DNA of 64,000 nucleotides from Cryobacterium sp. PH31-AA6 (GTDB lineage Bacteria > Actinomycetota > Actinomycetes > Actinomycetales > Microbacteriaceae), in contig NZ_JASISS010000007.1 of NCBI RefSeq assembly GCF_030063195.1, forward strand, positions 1-64,000. Reading direction: 5' to 3'. Below, one piece after another: positions 16,524 to 25,413 of this stretch. Under the pieces are notes generated by a model. That model had not been told where the DNA came from and ran no database searches. It saw only the letters and a program-made list of their open reading frames with translations. Position 1 is the stretch's first letter, and each line of letters starts with the position of its first letter. The translations under genes were made by a program, and so were the position numbers.

Positions 16524-17051
16524 GTGCCAACTCCCGCAGCAGTCCATGTCAACACCCTCCTCGCCTCCTACCCGGACTTCCCGCAGCCGGGCATCCTGTT
16601 CCGAGACCTCAACCCGGTCTTCGCCGATGCCGCGGCCTTCCGCTCCCTGATCGATGAACTCGTCGGCCGGTTCGCGGGGGAGTTCGACGCCGTCGCCGGC
16701 ATTGAGGCGCGCGGGTTCCTGCTCGCCGCGGCCGTCGGTTACGCGGCCGACGTCGCCGTGCTCGCCGTGCGCAAGGGCGGCAAGCTTCCCGGTGCCGTCC
16801 TGACCGAGGACTACGACCTGGAATACGGGTCGGCCAGCCTCGAACTCGAGATCGGGCAGCTCGCGCCCGGCTCCCGGGTCCTCGTCCTGGACGACGTGCT
16901 GGCCACGGGCGGCACGATCGCGGCGACCTCTCGCCTGATCGAGCGCGCCGGCTACGCCCTGGCCGGGGTGGGCGTGGTGCTCGAGCTCACCGAGCTCGCC
17001 GGCCGCAGCCGGCTCGGCGACGCCGCGGTGCACACCATCGTCGCGCTCTGA
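16524..17051 (+). CDS. apt: Adenine phosphoribosyltransferase
   Basis: A 175-residue purine-salvage enzyme making AMP from adenine and PRPP. The PRPP loop VLDDVLATGGT is at residues 121-131, with PDFPQPGILFRD near the N-terminus and EARGFLLAAAVGY in the core. GTG 16524 is the first start after the MarR stop and gives the family's usual length of about 170-180. It probably shares the MarR transcript. In many other actinobacteria apt sits next to relA instead, so this placement is notable but not functionally telling. Confidence 0.93.
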   Translation: MPTPAAVHVNTLLASYPDFPQPGILFRDLNPVFADAAAFRSLIDELVGRFAGEFDAVAGIEARGFLLAAAVGYAADVAVLAVRKGGKLPGAVLTEDYDLEYGSASLELEIGQLAPGSRVLVLDDVLATGGTIAATSRLIERAGYALAGVGVVLELTELAGRSRLGDAAVHTIVAL

Positions 17052-17082
17052 ATTCCGCCTGAGCGGGGCCGGTCGTCATGCG

Positions 17083-17745
17083 TCAGCAAGCGCCCCACAT
17101 GCCGGTTCCCGCCTTCGTCGCGGCATCCTCGGTGGCGCGAAGCAGCGGGTAGTAGGCGTCGTTCGGGGCAATGTTCAGTGACTCGGCGGCCCCGGCCGCG
17201 ATCAGCTCGTAGTTGACGAACCGTCCGTCGTCGGTCCACAGGTAGAACAGGCTGCGACCATACCTGTCGGCCGGCTCCCGGTCGGCGGTGATCCACACCG
17301 TGCTCTCGTCGGGTGCCAGGGCGCGCAGCGCCCGCGTGGCCTCGTCGCCGAAGCACTCCGCCTGGTCGCCGATCTCCGGGGTGTCGATCCCGATCAGGCG
17401 CACCTTGACGGCGTCCGTCGACCCGGCCGGGGAATTGGGCTGTGCGGCCCGGAGGAAGAGCGTGTCCCCGTCGTGCACGTGCTCGACGGTCATGGCCACG
17501 GCGTTGACCGGCCGCGCCGGCACCCCGCCCGGAACAGACCCGCCCGGAACAGACCCGCCCGGAACAGACCCGGTCGTGCCGTCCGCGTCGATTCGGACGG
17601 TCGCGTCATCGGAGGTCGTGCCGTTGCCCTGGAGATCAATCAGAGAGCCCGGAAGCCCTCCCGGCTGGAAGGCAGAGAACCCGAGCATCCCGACGACAAG
17701 TACAGCCACGAGCAGTCCAAGACCGCGAATCATCGTCCTGATCAT
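17083..17745 (-). CDS. Exported thermonuclease-family (SNase-like) nuclease
   Basis: A 220-residue protein with an N-terminal hydrophobic segment (LGLLVAVLVVGMLGFSAF) acting as signal or anchor, a disordered linker, and a staphylococcal-nuclease fold. Catalytic-site equivalents are visible: R116 and D121 in VRLIGIDTPE, E124, and the Arg in DRYGR (160-164). The linker holds three GSVPG repeats coded by a 15-bp tandem array. Likely a secreted or cell-surface nucleic-acid hydrolase. An internal ATG 12 bases downstream is an alternative start. The gene is convergent with apt. Confidence 0.85.
   Translation of the reverse strand: MIRTMIRGLGLLVAVLVVGMLGFSAFQPGGLPGSLIDLQGNGTTSDDATVRIDADGTTGSVPGGSVPGGSVPGGVPARPVNAVAMTVEHVHDGDTLFLRAAQPNSPAGSTDAVKVRLIGIDTPEIGDQAECFGDEATRALRALAPDESTVWITADREPADRYGRSLFYLWTDDGRFVNYELIAAGAAESLNIAPNDAYYPLLRATEDAATKAGTGMWGAC
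17525..17569. repeat. 15-bp tandem repeat x3 in nuclease linker
   Basis: Three copies of CCGCCCGGAACAGAC, in frame on the minus strand, encode GSVPG in the disordered linker between the membrane segment and the nuclease domain. Copy-number change would only lengthen or shorten the linker. Confidence 0.85.
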
Positions 17746-17801
17746 GTCTTGAGAGTACGGCAGGCCTGCCGGCGCGTGCGTGGGGGCAGAACGGAGCGAC
17801 C

Positions 17802-18191
17802 ATGGTCACCTCAGGCAAGCCGGTCGACGAAACCACGCCCGCACCGTTCGTCTCTGACCACCGCGGCCTCCGGGCCCTCCGGGCCGCCTGGATCTCCGTG
17901 GCCGCGATGCCCGTCGCGTTCGTCCTCGCGATGGTCCTGGGCGAGTCCCTGCTGAGCCTGCAGGGCTTCGACTCCGGCAGCGGGCAGGACGCCCCGCTCA
18001 GGGCAGTCCTGCTGGCGGGCATCCCCGCCCTCCTGCTGTTGCTCGCCCCGACAGTTTCCGCGATCTGGTTCGGCTTCCGCGCCCGCCGGCTCGGACGAGG
18101 CGGTGGGACCGTGCCGGCCGTCATCGGGATCGTCGTTGCCGCCTGGACAATCCTGACCAATCTTCCGGTCCTATTGCTCCGTTTTCTGTGA
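17802..18191 (+). CDS. Small membrane protein of unknown function
   Basis: A 129-residue protein not recognised as a named family. A hydrophilic N-terminus of about 30 residues precedes three likely membrane helices (AAWISVAAMPVAFVLAMVLG, AVLLAGIPALLLLLAPTVSA, VPAVIGIVVAAWTILTNLPV), with RARRLGRGG in a loop. Codons end in G/C as in neighbouring genes, so it is likely real. It is divergent from the nuclease (56-base gap). Confidence 0.65.
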   Translation: MVTSGKPVDETTPAPFVSDHRGLRALRAAWISVAAMPVAFVLAMVLGESLLSLQGFDSGSGQDAPLRAVLLAGIPALLLLLAPTVSAIWFGFRARRLGRGGGTVPAVIGIVVAAWTILTNLPVLLLRFL

Positions 18192-18324
18192 ACGTTGTCC
18201 CCCTTCCGGCCGACTGCGGCGGACCGGGGTAGCTGCTAGCTTGACGGCAGACGACCTCGGTCGCCCGGTAGACGATCCCGCGTGAAAGGGACGAAAACGC
18301 TGCCGCAGCCGGGGGGATCCAGCC

Positions 18325-18822
18325 TTGAACATCACCTGCCCGTATTGCCGTCTGGCGGGCTGCACCGGGTGCCCCGGAACCGCCGTTCGCCACGAGAACC
18401 AGGAGCACCTGGTCGCCGCCCTCGTCGGCACCAGGCACGGGAGCGGATGCCATGAGCTCACGGTCTCTGCGGGCGCGATCGGCCGCACCAGCTTCCACAC
18501 CGACCCGACGGGACGCACCACCCCGAGCCTCGATTACTCGGAACTCCTCGACTACGTCACCTGTCGGATCAGCGCCGCCGACACGTTCAGTCTCATGCTG
18601 CACACTGTCGAGCTGGGCACCCGGTACCTCTCAGCGGAGGGAGGCGTTCCCTACCAGGCCGTGCGCGGCTGGGTCGTGACGAATGGCGAGATCCATGCCC
18701 TGTCCGGGCAGGAGGTCTGGGAAGCATCCTGCCGTGATTCCGTCTCCGGCCTGCAACTCGACCCGGAGGCCGGAATCCACTACGTCGACGCGGATGAGAT
18801 CCCCAAACCGTACCCGTGGTGA
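18325..18822 (+). CDS. Unknown protein with N-terminal CPYC cysteine cluster
   Basis: A 165-residue protein not recognised. The start MNITCPYCRLAGCTGCPG holds five cysteines in a zinc-ribbon-like spacing; further cysteines occur at GSGCHELT, YVTCRIS and EASCRDS. The rest is soluble and mixed alpha/beta in appearance, ending DEIPKPYPW. TTG 18325 is the only start that keeps the cysteine cluster, with GGGGGG about 10 bases upstream. Strong G/C third positions argue for a real gene. It lies 50 bases upstream of the DosR-like palindrome, on the same strand as the operon that follows, but is not coupled to it. Confidence 0.6.
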   Translation: MNITCPYCRLAGCTGCPGTAVRHENQEHLVAALVGTRHGSGCHELTVSAGAIGRTSFHTDPTGRTTPSLDYSELLDYVTCRISAADTFSLMLHTVELGTRYLSAEGGVPYQAVRGWVVTNGEIHALSGQEVWEASCRDSVSGLQLDPEAGIHYVDADEIPKPYPW

Positions 18823-18871
18823 TTTCCACGGCACTCGACGCCACCGTGGTCATCCGCACCGGGCGGTGAGT

Positions 18872-18891
18872 GACGGGACCTAAGTCCCTAG
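18872..18891 (+). promoter_or_regulatory. DosR/DevR-like palindrome upstream of acs-PDH-ACP operon
   Basis: GGGACCTAAGTCCC (18875-18888) matches 13 of 14 bases of the DosR core GGGACTWWAGTCCC. Over the full 20-bp consensus the match is about 15 of 20. It lies 32 bases upstream of ATG 18924, so the transcript leader would be very short. No clear -10 hexamer is visible. DosR/DevR boxes mark hypoxia or redox-responsive promoters in mycobacteria; the assignment here is by pattern only. Confidence 0.6.
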
Positions 18892-18923
18892 GCCGGGCGC
18901 ACCGGGTGGAGTGCCATGGGGGC

Positions 18924-20725
<1,802 letters not shown>

Positions 20726-20729
<4 letters not shown>

Positions 20730-21694
20730 ACGGGGAACACTCCCGCTGGTTGCTCACGGAGATGCTCAGGGTCAGGCGATTCGAGGAGAAGTGCGTCGAG
20801 CTCTACAGCGCGGCGAAGATCCGCGGGTTCATGCACGTCTACATCGGCGAGGAAGCGGTCGCGGCCGGCGTGCTCAGCACACTCGGCCCGGACGACGCCG
20901 TTCTGGCGACCTACCGTGAACACGGCCACGCCCTCCTTCGTGGCGTGCCCGCGGGAGCCATCCTCGCCGAGATGTACGGCTTCGAGCAGGGCTGCTGTCG
21001 CGGCCGGGGAGGCTCAATGCACCTCTTCGATGCGGCCACCCGTTTCTATGGCGGCAACGCGATCGTCGCGGGCGGCCTGCCCCTCGCGGTTGGCCTCGCC
21101 CTCGCGGACAAGATGTCCGGCCGCAACCGCGTCACCGCCTGTTTCTTCGGCGAGGGCGCGGTCGCCGAGGGGGAGTTCCACGAGAGCGTCAATCTGGCCG
21201 CGCTGTGGCAGCTGCCCGTGCTGTTCTGCTGCGAGAACAACCTCTACGCGATGGGCACCGCGGTGGGGCGCTCGGAGTCCCAGACGGACATCGCGCTGAA
21301 GGCATCCGCCTACGAGATCCCGGCCTGGTCTGTGGACGGGATGGACGTGCTCGCCGTCGAGGAAGCGGCCCGGCGTGCGGTCGACGCCATCCGAGGCGGG
21401 GGCGGACCGCATTTCCTCGAACTTCGCACCTACCGCTTCCGGGCGCACTCGATGTACGATCCCGAGCGCTATCGGGACAAGGCCGAGGTCGCCCACTGGG
21501 TCGAGCGCGACCCGATCGACCTGCTCCGCGCAGCCCTGGAGGCGGCCGGCGAACTGTCGGCCGAGAGCTGGACGTCCATCCAGGGCGACGTCGACGCCGA
21601 GGTCCAGGCGGCCGTCGACTTCGCGGAGGCCGGCACAATCGAGCCGGTCGAGGAACTCGGCCGCTTCGTCTACAGCGAGGCGGATCCGACATGA
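20726..21694 (+). CDS. Thiamine-dependent 2-oxoacid dehydrogenase E1, alpha subunit
   Basis: A 322-residue E1 alpha of the pyruvate/acetoin dehydrogenase type. The thiamine-diphosphate motif runs from [15 protein letters not shown] (142-156) to ENN (170-172). [12 protein letters not shown] and the [13 protein letters not shown] segment are PDH/AcoA-like rather than branched-chain-like. The metal-binding motif begins GEG instead of the usual GDG, a tolerated variant. It overlaps acs and E1 beta by ATGA on each side. Pyruvate is the likeliest substrate, with acetoin as the alternative. Confidence 0.88.
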
Positions 21695-22671
21695 AGACCA
21701 CGTACCGCGATGCCACGCGGGCCGCAATCCGGGACGCGATGCAGCGTGACGATCGGGTCTTCCTGATGGGGGAGGACGTGGGCAGCTACGGCGGCTGCTA
21801 CGCCGTGAGCCTCGGTCTCCTCGAGGAGTTCGGCCCGGAACGCATTCGGGACACCCCGCTGTCCGAGTCCGGGTTCGTCGGCGCCGGGATCGGCGCGGCC
21901 CTCGGCGGGATGCGCCCGATCGTCGAGATCATGACCGTCAACTTCAGCCTGCTCGCGCTGGACCAGATCATGAACAACGCCGCGACCCTCTCGCATATGT
22001 CCGGCGGGCAATTCAACGTGCCGCTCGTGATCCGAATGACCACCGGCGCCGGGCGCCAGCTCGCGGCCCAGCACTCGCACAGCCTCGAGGGGTGGTACGC
22101 CCACATCCCCGGCCTGCGCATCCTCACCCCGGCGACCATAGCGGACGCCCGCGGGATGCTGTGGACCGCCCTTCAGAACCCCGACCCGGTGCTGATCTTC
22201 GAGCACGGCTCGCTCTACAATCAAGCCGGGGACCTCCCGGACGACGCCGGTGCGGTCGACATCGACACCGCGCTGATTCGGCGTGAGGGCGCCGACGTGT
22301 CACTGATCACCTACGGCGGCACCCTCGGGCTCGTGCTCGAGGCCGCCGAGCGTCTGGCCGAGGACGGCATCGATGCGGAGGTGCTCGACCTGCGCACCCT
22401 CCGGCCGCTCGACGACGCGGCCATCCTCGCCACGGTCGCGAAGACCCATCGGGCCGTCATCGTTGACGAGGGTTGGCGAAGCGGCAGCCTGTCGGCCGAA
22501 ATCAGTGCGCGGATCACCGAGCACGCCTTCTACGACCTGGACGCACCCGTCGGCCGGGTGTGCAGCGCCGAGGTTCCCGTGCCGTACGCCAGACATCTCG
22601 AACAGGCGGCGCTGCCTTCGGTCGACCGTGTCGTCGCCGCGGCCAGGGAGGCGGTGGGCACCCATGGGTGA
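21691..22671 (+). CDS. Thiamine-dependent 2-oxoacid dehydrogenase E1, beta subunit
   Basis: A 326-residue transketolase-like beta subunit. [15 protein letters not shown] and [20 protein letters not shown] are characteristic of the fold. [16 protein letters not shown] and the C-terminal domain ([14 protein letters not shown]) complete it. It forms the alpha2beta2 E1 with the preceding gene. The ATG overlaps the E1 alpha stop, and its own end overlaps the E2 gene by 8 bases, so the complex is made in a coupled series. Confidence 0.9.
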   Translation: MKTTYRDATRAAIRDAMQRDDRVFLMGEDVGSYGGCYAVSLGLLEEFGPERIRDTPLSESGFVGAGIGAALGGMRPIVEIMTVNFSLLALDQIMNNAATLSHMSGGQFNVPLVIRMTTGAGRQLAAQHSHSLEGWYAHIPGLRILTPATIADARGMLWTALQNPDPVLIFEHGSLYNQAGDLPDDAGAVDIDTALIRREGADVSLITYGGTLGLVLEAAERLAEDGIDAEVLDLRTLRPLDDAAILATVAKTHRAVIVDEGWRSGSLSAEISARITEHAFYDLDAPVGRVCSAEVPVPYARHLEQAALPSVDRVVAAAREAVGTHG

Positions 22672-24085
22672 ATTCCGGATGCCGGCGCTCGGCGCGGACA
22701 TGGAGCAGGGCAAGCTGATCGAATGGCTGGTCAAGCCCGGTGACTACGTGCACCGCGGCGACATGGTTGCCGTCATCGACACGGACAAGGCCGACATCGA
22801 CGTGGAATCGTTCGAGGAGGGCGTTGTCGCCGAGTTGCTCGTCGAGGTCGGCACGACCGTACCGGTCGGCGGCGTGCTCGCCAGGATCACCCAGACCCCG
22901 GCGGCCGGCGTTGCTCCGGCCGGCCGAACGGCACCAGTGCCAGTGCCAGTGCCGGCACCGGTACCGGTGCCGGCGGCGGCGACCTCCGGATCCGTCTCCC
23001 CGCCGGTGCGGCGCCTGGCCCACAGCCTCGGCATCGACACGGGCGACCTGCACGGCACGGGCCGGAACGGTGCGGTGACGCGGGCGGATGTGGAGGCCGC
23101 GGCTCGTGCCTCGGCACCCGCTCCGGCACCCGAGAAGCCGGACGCCGACCGGGTGCGGTCCTCGCCGCGTGCCCGCCGGGTCGCCGGGGAACTCGGCGTC
23201 GATCTGGCCGCGGTGAGCGGGACCGGCCTAAAGGGCGCCATCACCGAGACGGATGTCCGCCGCTCCGCGAGCGCTGAGGTGGGAACGAGCGCGGTGGCTG
23301 GAACGAGTGCGGAGGCCGAACCCGCCGCCGTCACCGAACCGCCGGTCACCGAACCGCCGGTCACCAAACCGCCGGTCACCGAACCTGCCGCCGAACCGCC
23401 AATCCCAGCGCCCGCCGATCGGGCGGAGAGCCTGCGCCGCGCCATCGGCACCCTGATGACCCGTTCGAAGAGGGAAATCCCGCACTACTACCTGAGCACC
23501 ACCCTCGACCTCGGCGCGGCCCTCGCCTGGATGGCGGAGGTCAACCAGGCCCGGCCGATCTCGGCCAGGCTCGTCCCTGCCGCGCTGTTGCTCAAGGCGG
23601 CCGCACTGGCGGCGAAGGAGGTCCCCGAGGTCAACGGCTTCTTCACCGACGAAACCTTCCGCCCGAGCCGCGCAGTGCACCTCGGGGTGGCCGTCGCGCT
23701 CCGCCGCGGTGGCCTCGTCGCCCCGGCCATCCACGACGCGGACACCCTGCCCGTCGAGGTGCTGATGGACCAACTCCGCGACCTCGTCGGTCGGGCCCGC
23801 GCCGGCCGGCTCCAACGCGCCGAAATGGCCGACCCGACGATCACGGTCACGAATCTCGGCGACCTGGGAGTGGAGAGCGTGTTCGGGGTCATCTACCCGC
23901 CACAGGTCGCGCTGGTCGGCCTCGGCCGGGTGCTGGAACAACCCTTTGCCCGCAACGGGTTGATCGGCGTGCGCCCCGCCGTCACGGCCACCCTCTCGGC
24001 CGACCACCGGGTCAGCGACGGGCTTCGCGGCGGGCGATTCCTTGCCCGAATGGAGGAACTCTTGCAGAAACCGGAGGAGCTATGA
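22664..24085 (+). CDS. Dihydrolipoamide acyltransferase (E2) with two E3-binding domains
   Basis: A 473-residue E2. One lipoyl domain (about 1-77) has its lipoyl lysine K42 in DTDKADID. A Pro/Val linker follows. There are then two peripheral-subunit-binding domains in tandem, 112-146 ([13 protein letters not shown]...[13 protein letters not shown]) and 167-200 ([13 protein letters not shown]...[13 protein letters not shown]). After an EPPVT repeat linker comes the catalytic domain (about 252-473) with active-site ADHRVSDG (H448, D452). E2 proteins normally carry one such binding domain, so the duplication is unusual. No E3 gene lies in the window. The gene overlaps E1 beta by 8 bases and the ACP gene by ATGA. 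Confidence 0.9.
   Translation: MGEFRMPALGADMEQGKLIEWLVKPGDYVHRGDMVAVIDTDKADIDVESFEEGVVAELLVEVGTTVPVGGVLARITQTPAAGVAPAGRTAPVPVPVPAPVPVPAAATSGSVSPPVRRLAHSLGIDTGDLHGTGRNGAVTRADVEAAARASAPAPAPEKPDADRVRSSPRARRVAGELGVDLAAVSGTGLKGAITETDVRRSASAEVGTSAVAGTSAEAEPAAVTEPPVTEPPVTKPPVTEPAAEPPIPAPADRAESLRRAIGTLMTRSKREIPHYYLSTTLDLGAALAWMAEVNQARPISARLVPAALLLKAAALAAKEVPEVNGFFTDETFRPSRAVHLGVAVALRRGGLVAPAIHDADTLPVEVLMDQLRDLVGRARAGRLQRAEMADPTITVTNLGDLGVESVFGVIYPPQVALVGLGRVLEQPFARNGLIGVRPAVTATLSADHRVSDGLRGGRFLARMEELLQKPEEL
23330..23389. repeat. 15-bp tandem repeat x4 in E2 linker
   Basis: Four copies of GTCACCGAACCGCCG, the last two with single or few changes, encode TEPPV-type repeats in the E2 linker before the catalytic domain. 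They are in frame, in a segment expected to be a flexible swinging-arm tether. Confidence 0.85.
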
Positions 24086-24339
24086 ACGAACAGGATGCCC
24101 GAGCGGCGGTCCGCCAGGCCATCGGCCAGGTCGCACCGGATGTCGATCTCGACGAGGAGGCGGAGACCGCCAGGCTGCGCCAGGACCTCGAGCTCGACTC
24201 CCTGGACTTTCTGCGCCTGATCGAAACGATCGCCCAGACCACCGGGGTGGACACGCCGGAGCGTGACTATGCCCAGGTCGGCACGGTCAAGGGGCTGATC
24301 GACTACGTCGCAGCCCACGGCCGAGGGGCCGGCGAGTGA
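24082..24339 (+). CDS. Acyl carrier protein in the dehydrogenase operon
   Basis: An 85-residue acidic four-helix carrier. Ser40 in LELDSLDFL is the expected 4'-phosphopantetheine site. DLDEEAETARLRQDLELDSLDF resembles the stand-alone ACPs of secondary pathways more than fatty-acid AcpP (DSLD instead of DSLDTVE). The ATG overlaps the E2 stop, so it is co-translated with E2. Fatty-acid synthesis genes are absent nearby. The arrangement suggests that the acyl group made by E1/E2, or activated by the synthetase, is passed to this ACP, but that is inference. Confidence 0.85.
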   Translation: MNEQDARAAVRQAIGQVAPDVDLDEEAETARLRQDLELDSLDFLRLIETIAQTTGVDTPERDYAQVGTVKGLIDYVAAHGRGAGE

Positions 24340-24408
24340 TCCGCGCGCATTTGCTGCGTTCGCCTCTGCTCCGTGCGTATTCACGGCTCGGTGGCGCATG
24401 CTTGTGGG

Positions 24409-24897
24409 ATGAGCGGTAACGGTGACACCTGGGTCTATGGCCCCGACGGCCGCAAATTTTGGGGCCGGTTCGGTGCTGCAGGATTGCTCGTGCACCACCG
24501 GGAGTTGGGTGTGTTGCTGCAGCACCGCGCGGTTTGGAGCCACCAGGGCGACACCTGGGGGCTGCCCGGTGGGGCGCGGCACGAGCACGAGACCGCGCTG
24601 GAGGCTGCCCTTCGCGAGGCAGGCGAGGAGGCCGGGGTGTCTGCCGACCTCGTCAGCGTGCAGTTCAGTTCGGTGCTCGATCTCGGCTTCTGGTCGTACA
24701 CGACCGTGGTCGTGCTCGCGATTGAGGCCTTTGAACCGGTGATCAGCGACCTGGAGAGTATCGAGCTCCGCTGGGTGCCGTCCGACAGAGTCGAGGCGCT
24801 TCCCCTCCACCCCGGATTTGCCGCGAGCTGGCCGGGGCTGCGGCTGCGGCTCGACTCGGGCCGGGCACCGGCTAGCGTTGTCCCGGAGGCACCATGA
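24409..24897 (+). CDS. Nudix hydrolase
   Basis: A 162-residue Nudix protein. The Nudix box starts at GGARHEHE and ends REAGEEAG, with all metal-binding Glu present, preceded by WGLP. GTG starts at 24373 and 24391 would lengthen the N-terminus; ATG 24409 gives the natural family start (MSGNGDTWVYGPDGRKFWG). Substrate unknown: MutT-like nucleotide clean-up or ADP-ribose-type hydrolysis are possible. The stop overlaps the next gene as ATGA. Confidence 0.85.
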   Translation: MSGNGDTWVYGPDGRKFWGRFGAAGLLVHHRELGVLLQHRAVWSHQGDTWGLPGGARHEHETALEAALREAGEEAGVSADLVSVQFSSVLDLGFWSYTTVVVLAIEAFEPVISDLESIELRWVPSDRVEALPLHPGFAASWPGLRLRLDSGRAPASVVPEAP

Positions 24898-25403
24898 ATC
24901 TGGAACCGATGTTTCTCGCCGTCGACCGCGTTGCGGGAGGCCGGAGCGTCGAGTACACGATCCCGCCTGAGAAGCGCGACCACCCACGCACCCGGCGCGC
25001 ATTCGTCGCGATCGCCTGGCTGCTCGGCGCCGAGCTGGTGCTCGGTGCGACGGCCGTGATCGTGGCGGCCGTGCTCGCCCTCGACGGTGCCGCGCTGCCG
25101 TTCTCGGTCTGGATGCGCAGCTTCGTCGTGCTCGCGATGACACTCACCCTGTTCTACTTCGCCTGGCGAGCCCGGATGGGCTATTACTGGGCATATTCGC
25201 GACTGCGACTGTTCAGTAAGATCTTTCCCGTGATCACCCTCGTCCTGGCCGCGATCCCCGGCCTCTACCCGTTCTGGATGGTCACGGAGCAGATCCTGTT
25301 CAGCCTGATCCTGATCGGGGTCGGCGATTACCTCTCGTCGGATCACATGAGGGACGCCTTCCCTAGGCCTCCGAAAACGATCACGACCGCGTCCGGAACC
25401 TGA
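24894..25403 (+). CDS. Four-helix membrane protein of unknown function
   Basis: A 169-residue protein not recognised. A 30-residue hydrophilic start is followed by about four membrane helices (IAWLLGAELVLGATAVIVAA, SFVVLAMTLTLFYFAW, IFPVITLVLAAIPGLYPFW, ILFSLILIGVGDYL). It is coupled to the Nudix gene by an ATGA overlap and convergent with ligD, with only 10 bases between the stops. Confidence 0.7.
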   Translation: MNLEPMFLAVDRVAGGRSVEYTIPPEKRDHPRTRRAFVAIAWLLGAELVLGATAVIVAAVLALDGAALPFSVWMRSFVVLAMTLTLFYFAWRARMGYYWAYSRLRLFSKIFPVITLVLAAIPGLYPFWMVTEQILFSLILIGVGDYLSSDHMRDAFPRPPKTITTASGT

Positions 25404-25413
25404 CCGGCGCCCG

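Noticed and set aside
18241-18275. TTGACG at 18241 as -35 of a promoter for the cysteine-rich gene
   Set aside because: The nearest TAGACG-like -10 is 22 bp away, too far for a vegetative promoter.
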